This document shows, in pieces, positions 5,352-8,513 of a DNA stretch of 8,513 bases. Under the pieces are notes generated by a model, which made no database searches, had not been told where the DNA came from, and saw only the letters and a program-made list of their open reading frames with translations. Each line of letters opens with the position of its first letter. Positions within the stretch are counted from its first letter, which is position 1. The DNA is from Puniceicoccales bacterium. GTDB lineage: Bacteria; Verrucomicrobiota; Verrucomicrobiia; Opitutales; UBA953. Where the stretch lies: contig JAITPT010000239.1 in assembly GCA_031289285.1 (NCBI GenBank), forward strand, positions 1 to 8,513. The letters are read 5' to 3'. Both the position numbers and the translations under genes were made by a program.

Positions 5352-6572
5352 ATGCCTCCCGCAAAGAGAATTGTAGCAACGGATGACAGGGCACCGCTCC
5401 GCAGGCGTCTCCGCAGAAACCGTCTCGCCGCCATTTGCGTGGTCGGTGCAGCAGTGGTCGCGGTGGCGTCGCTCGTCTTTACAAACGGGTGCGATGGACG
5501 GAAAAAAACACAGGCGGGGGCGGCGGGAAAAGTGGCAGCGGCGAGCGAGCCGTCGTCGGAGTTTGCGTCGCTGTCGGCGTCCTCGGCGTCTGCCTCTACT
5601 GCGTCGCTCGCTGTGGATATCGGGCGCGGGCGCTTTGTCTGGCCGACACCGCTGCCTGTCACTGCCGAGACTCCTTGGGAAAAGATAGTGCAAGCGTCAG
5701 CATCGGGCGACCCTTCTACCGGCTTGTTTGGGACGGCGCGAAACTCCGGCGGGCGGTTTCACGAGGGGCTGGACATCCGCCCGCATTCGCGCAACCGCCG
5801 CCGCGAACCAACGGATGTGGTGCGCGCCGCGATTGCGGGCGTTGTCGCGCATGTCGCCCCGACCCCCAACGGTGCCTACGGGCGCTACGTGGTGTTGAGC
5901 CACAGCGAGGAGGGTTTGTCTTTTTACACGCTCTACGCGCACCTGAGCGCGGTGGACTCGGGCTTGAAGGCCGGCGCGGCAGTGGAGGCGGGGGACAAGC
6001 TCGGCGTGATGGGACGCTCCGACGGCGCGGGCGGGTTTTCAAAAGAACGCGCCCATTTGCATTTTGAGATGGGGCTGCGTATCTCGCCCAACTTCGGCCA
6101 ATGGTATGCACGCAAACAAAAGGAGTTCGGCGCGCCCAACAGGCACGGCCTCTGGAACGGCTACAACCTCTACGGATGCGACCCGCTGCCGTTCGTGCGC
6201 GAGGGACTGCGCACGGGCGCGACGCCCTCGCTGCTCGCGCAAATCCGCCGCGAACCGACGGCGGTCACCGTGCTGGTGAACTCGCGGAGTGTGCCGGCCT
6301 TTGTCCTCGAAAATCCGGCACTGCTCACCGCGCCTGCACCGAAAAATATCGGCGGCTGGAAAATTGATTTTGCGTGGCACGGGATGCCGCTGAGTTTCAC
6401 GCCGCTGGGGACGCCGCCCGTCACGGGGCGTGCGACAATGGAGGTGCAAATGACACGCGACGCTGCCTTGCAGCGGAAGGCGCGGGTGCGCCGCGTGCTC
6501 GCCCAAAAACGAGACGGCGGGCTTGTCGCAGGCGAGACCTTGACGAACGTGGTGACGTTGCTCTTCGAGTAG
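5352..6572 (+). CDS. M23 family (LytM-type) metallopeptidase, envelope-anchored
   Basis: A predicted zinc peptidase that would cleave peptide cross-bridges of peptidoglycan outside the cytoplasm. With the ATG at 5352 it has 406 residues. The Arg-rich N-terminus is followed by one hydrophobic segment (about residues 25-45, AAICVVGAAVVAVASLVF) ending in TNGC, a weak lipobox-like cysteine, so it is either a membrane anchor or a lipoprotein. A Ser/Ala-rich linker (about 65-88) leads to the M23 domain. This domain carries the zinc and catalytic motifs HEGLD (His137, Asp141), YAHL (His197) and HLHF (His235, His237), all present, so it should be active. About 165 residues follow the catalytic domain, an extension of unknown role. 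The frame is open upstream to a TTG at 5241 inside the lipoprotein gene; the ATG is chosen because it leaves a sensible signal/anchor and a GGA six bases upstream. The gene is followed by a strong hairpin terminator. Confidence 0.9.
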   Translation: MPPAKRIVATDDRAPLRRRLRRNRLAAICVVGAAVVAVASLVFTNGCDGRKKTQAGAAGKVAAASEPSSEFASLSASSASASTASLAVDIGRGRFVWPTPLPVTAETPWEKIVQASASGDPSTGLFGTARNSGGRFHEGLDIRPHSRNRRREPTDVVRAAIAGVVAHVAPTPNGAYGRYVVLSHSEEGLSFYTLYAHLSAVDSGLKAGAAVEAGDKLGVMGRSDGAGGFSKERAHLHFEMGLRISPNFGQWYARKQKEFGAPNRHGLWNGYNLYGCDPLPFVREGLRTGATPSLLAQIRREPTAVTVLVNSRSVPAFVLENPALLTAPAPKNIGGWKIDFAWHGMPLSFTPLGTPPVTGRATMEVQMTRDAALQRKARVRRVLAQKRDGGLVAGETLTNVVTLLFE

Positions 6573-6619
6573 ATGCACGGCGCGGTCTTTTCCCACTTGG
6601 CCTCTCCGAAAAACAAAAC

Positions 6620-6645
6620 AACCCGCGCCGTGCTGCGCGGGTTTT
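6620..6645. terminator. Bidirectional intrinsic terminator
   Basis: A perfect 9-bp stem AACCCGCGC / GCGCGGGTT (6620-6628 and 6635-6643) has a 6-nt loop. It is followed by TTTT on the plus strand, and on the minus strand by GTTTTGTTTTT. It stands 47 bp after the M23 gene stop and about 20 bp beyond the 3' end of the converging tRNA-Lys gene, so it can end both transcripts. Confidence 0.85.
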
Positions 6646-6666
6646 CTCGTCTGACAAAAACAAAAT

Positions 6667-6741
6667 TGGTGGGTCAGCGGGGATTTGAACCCCGAACCAA
6701 TTGCTTAAAAGGCAACTGCTCTACCATTGAGCTACTAACCC
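6667..6741 (-). tRNA. tRNA-Lys (anticodon UUU)
   Basis: On the minus strand the cloverleaf is complete. The acceptor stem GGGTTAG / CTGACCC has one G·U pair, the D-arm contains AGCTCAATGGTAGAGC, and the anticodon arm is GTTGC-CTTTTAA-GCAAT with anticodon TTT (positions 34-36). The T-arm is CGGGG-TTCAAAT-CCCCG, the discriminator is A (6670), and a genome-encoded CCA occupies 6669-6667. It decodes AAA and AAG lysine codons. It lies downstream of mntH on the same strand but is separated from it by a terminator, so it probably has its own promoter. Confidence 0.97.
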
Positions 6742-6779
6742 GATTTGTGCTGCGGAAGGCGAACGGTTATGGAGATTTC

Positions 6780-6803
6780 AAAAAACAGCGCAAGCACTTT
6801 TTT
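6780..6803 (-). terminator. Probable intrinsic terminator of mntH
   Basis: Read on the minus strand, an A-tract, AGTG, loop CTTG, CGCT and then TGTTTTTT form a short stem extended by A-U pairs and ending in a U-tract. It stands 16-39 bp after the mntH stop codon. On the plus strand one stem pair becomes a C·A mismatch, so the minus strand is the likelier functional direction. Confidence 0.6.
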
Positions 6804-6818
6804 TATTTTTTAAAGGGC

Positions 6819-8174
6819 TTAGGTGAACCACTCCGCCGCTGTGTCCCAGAGCAGTTTCAGATTGAGTGTGATGATGAGAAACGCGCTCGCCCAGCCGCAG
6901 ACTTTCACCCACGGCGGGTTTGCGAACTCGCCCATCTTTGCTTTTTCGCCCGTGAAACGTAGGAGCGGCCAGACGGCAAAACCGAGCTGCATACTCAAAA
7001 CGACTTGGCTGGCGATGAGCAGGTCGGTCGTGCGGTTTTCGCCAAACAGGCCGATGACGACTACGGCGGGGACGAGCGCAATCGCCCGCGTCACTAAGCG
7101 CCGAAGCCACGGCGCGAGCCGGAAATTCAAAAAGCCCTCCATGACGATTTGGCCAGCAAGCGTGCCAGTGATGGTCGAGTTTTGCCCCGACGCCAACAAC
7201 GCCACCGCAAAGAGTGTGCTCGCAAGGGTCGCGCCAAGGGTCGGGCTGAGAAGGCGGTGCGCCTCTTGGATTTCGTCAACCACCTGACCCTGCGTGTGGA
7301 ACGCCGCCGCCGCTAAAATCAAAATGGCAGCGTTGATGAAAAACGCGAACACGAGGGCGGTGGTCGAGTCAATCGTTGCGAACTTCACCGCCTCGCGCTT
7401 GCCCTCCGCCGTGCGCTCGAAGGCGCGTGTCTGCACAATCGAGGAGTGCAAGTAGAGGTTATGCGGCATGACGGTCGCGCCGAGAATGCCGATGCTCACG
7501 TAGAGCATTTCGCTGTTGGCAACGATTTCGCTGCTCGGACAAAAGCCCGCGAGCACACCGCTGATGCTCGGTTTTGCAAAAAATAGTTCCGCCGCGAAAC
7601 ACGCGCCGACGGTCGCCATCAGCGCGATGACCACGGCCTCCACCAAGCGGAACCCGCGGTGTTGCAGCCACAGCACCGCGAGCACATCGGCGCAAGTGAT
7701 GACGCACCCCCAGAGCAGCGGGATGCCAAATAGCAACTGCAAACCGATTGCCGAGCCGACGACTTCTGCGAGGTCGCAGGCCGCAATCGCCAGTTCGCAA
7801 AGCACCCACAGAAACCAGACCGTCGGGCGCGGGTAGTGGTCGCGACACGCCTGCGCGAGGTCGCGTCCGGTGACAACGCCGAGTTTTACGCACAGGTGTT
7901 GCAGCAGCACTGCCATCAGGTTTGAAAGCAAAATGACGAACAGCAGCGTGTATCCGAACCGCGAACCGCCCGCGAGGTCGGTCGCCCAGTTTCCCGGGTC
8001 CATATAGCCAACCGCCACCAAAAACCCCGGCCCCGCAAACGCCGCCATTTTCCGAAAAAACACAAACCGTCCCTTCGCAGGAACCGCAATGCTACGGTGA
8101 ACCTCCGGCAAACTCGCCTGTCCCGCCTCCCGTCGCCAAGCATTTCGTGAATTATCGTCTCGTCGCATATTCAT
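6819..8174 (-). CDS. mntH: Nramp-family divalent metal (Mn2+/Fe2+) transporter
   Basis: An inner-membrane, proton-coupled importer of Mn2+ and probably Fe2+ of the Nramp (SLC11) family. With the ATG at 8174 it has 451 residues, within the usual range, with about 11 hydrophobic segments. The metal-site motifs are present: GYMDPGNW in the first helix (Asp59, Asn62) and GATVMPHNLYLHSS in the sixth (Met236 and the PHN after it). The conserved cytoplasmic stretch VTGRDLAQACRDHYPRP follows the second helix. A hydrophilic N-terminal tail of about 40 residues precedes the first helix. The frame is open to a TTG at 8201, but that TTG directly abuts the AGAGGAG purine run. ATG at 8174 or 8168 is more likely, and the start is not settled. 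No MntR-type operator or yybP-ykoY riboswitch is evident upstream. A family-2 core lies 42-71 bp upstream. The nearest gene on that side is a divergent transposase, so mntH is probably monocistronic. Confidence 0.92.
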   Translation of the reverse strand: MNMRRDDNSRNAWRREAGQASLPEVHRSIAVPAKGRFVFFRKMAAFAGPGFLVAVGYMDPGNWATDLAGGSRFGYTLLFVILLSNLMAVLLQHLCVKLGVVTGRDLAQACRDHYPRPTVWFLWVLCELAIAACDLAEVVGSAIGLQLLFGIPLLWGCVITCADVLAVLWLQHRGFRLVEAVVIALMATVGACFAAELFFAKPSISGVLAGFCPSSEIVANSEMLYVSIGILGATVMPHNLYLHSSIVQTRAFERTAEGKREAVKFATIDSTTALVFAFFINAAILILAAAAFHTQGQVVDEIQEAHRLLSPTLGATLASTLFAVALLASGQNSTITGTLAGQIVMEGFLNFRLAPWLRRLVTRAIALVPAVVVIGLFGENRTTDLLIASQVVLSMQLGFAVWPLLRFTGEKAKMGEFANPPWVKVCGWASAFLIITLNLKLLWDTAAEWFT

Positions 8175-8215
8175 TGAAGCTCGCAGCAAAACACACCTCA
8201 ACTCCTCTCACAAGT

Positions 8216-8245
8216 TTTTATTAAATAGCAGCCATTTTTTCTGGT
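8216..8245 (-). repeat. Family-2 core, isolated copy between mntH and the RAYT gene
   Basis: Read on the minus strand, CCAGAAAAAATGGCTGC followed by TATTTAATAAAAA matches the core of the family-2 repeats (GAAAAAATGGCTGC then CTTTTTATT) found at 717, 1771, 3511 and 3670. Only the core is kept here. It stands 42 bp upstream of mntH and about 87 bp upstream of the RAYT start codon, so it may lie in the leader or promoter of either gene. Confidence 0.6.
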
Positions 8246-8331
8246 TGACTCATCTCTTCGTTGGGGGTAGCTTTCCCGCCGTTTTGGTTCATTCACCAAA
8301 CTCACACTCAAAACTCACATCACACACAAAC
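8246..8331. other. RAYT upstream region with small inverted repeat
   Basis: This non-coding leader is C/A-rich near the start codon. TTTGGT at 8283-8288 and ACCAAA at 8295-8300 form a perfect 6-bp stem with a 6-nt loop, 32 bp before the ATG. Hairpins next to RAYT genes are sometimes their REP targets, but this one is too short and simple to claim that. No clear promoter hexamers are seen. Confidence 0.3.
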
Positions 8332-8513
8332 ATGTCTCACTCAAAACGACTCCTCAGCATGACAGACTCATGCGTCTATCACCTGATATCACGAGCAAGA
8401 GGCGGTAGCCTCCTCTTCGACGACTCCGCAAAAGAAATCATGCGAAAGCATCTGCACCAAGTCGCAGACTTCTGCGGCGTCCAAGTGCTCACATACGCCG
8501 TCATGGGAAACCA
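8332..8513 (+). CDS. REP-associated tyrosine transposase (Y1/HUH, RAYT), 5' part
   Basis: The first 60 codons of a gene that runs off the window. The protein opens MSHSKRLLSMTDSCVYHLIS, then RARGGSLLFDDSAKEIMRKH and ADFCGVQVLTYAVMGN, with the next codon beginning CA and almost certainly His. The YHLISR start (16-21), the F..G/D.. segment and YAVMGNH before the expected second His are characteristic of the IS200-like Y1_Tnp / Transposase_17 family, in which the HUH pair binds the metal and a later Tyr nicks DNA. RAYTs are usually single-copy, chromosomally domesticated relatives of IS200/IS605 that act on REP-type hairpin repeats. The catalytic Tyr and the second His lie outside the window, so completeness cannot be judged. 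The ATG at 8332 is the natural start; no strong ribosome-binding site is seen. Confidence 0.85.
   Translation, partial: MSHSKRLLSMTDSCVYHLISRARGGSLLFDDSAKEIMRKHLHQVADFCGVQVLTYAVMGN

Noticed and set aside
8175..8201. TTG start of MntH at 8201
   Set aside because: The AGAGGAG purine run directly touches the TTG, leaving no spacing for ribosome binding; the ATGs at 8174 and 8168 are better.

Overview
The window looks like a piece of a Verrucomicrobiota chromosome, most likely Opitutaceae-like. This rests on the style of the recognisable proteins: an Ala-rich-extended NuoH, a short conserved hypothetical opening MEWQFKPLSRRCAVSG, an M23 peptidase with a long C-terminal domain, and a RAYT-type Y1 transposase opening with YHLISR. 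It also rests on the weak or absent Shine-Dalgarno sequences. No rRNA or marker gene is present, so the phylum is an inference from memory of these families.

Layout. Positions 1-2050 hold no intact gene and are a nest of repeats. There are four copies (one cut by the window edge) of a palindromic hairpin element of about 172 bp with CCTAAAAACGGCAGTT ends. A direct duplication of about 365 bp carries two of them. Several copies belong to a second dispersed family whose core is GAAAAAATGGCTGC. Between the repeats lies a broken gene for a carboxypeptidase-regulatory-like beta-sandwich protein, truncated at its 5' end by a family-2 repeat and split near its 3' end by a hairpin element. Positions 2053-3306 (minus) encode NuoH, the membrane subunit H of NADH:quinone oxidoreductase. 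It has no other nuo gene beside it and is flanked by inverted copies of the family-2 repeat. Positions 3388-4080 hold two tandem family-2 units, a very strong G-quadruplex-type tract and a triple 13-bp tandem repeat.

Positions 4084-6572 (plus) contain three co-directional genes: a conserved hypothetical protein, a small lipoprotein, and an M23 (LytM-type) envelope metallopeptidase. The last two are 43 bp apart and probably co-transcribed, which suggests a cell-envelope role. A strong bidirectional hairpin terminator follows and also serves the converging tRNA-Lys(UUU) on the minus strand. Upstream of the tRNA on the same strand is an Nramp-family Mn2+/Fe2+ transporter (mntH) with its own A/T-rich terminator. 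The window ends inside the start of a RAYT (REP-associated tyrosine transposase) gene on the plus strand.

The most interesting content is the repeat biology. The hairpin elements are palindromic along their whole length and appear to duplicate a TA target. Excising one copy in silico restores an open reading frame to the gene it interrupts. The second repeat family has a core that also lies upstream of the RAYT gene.
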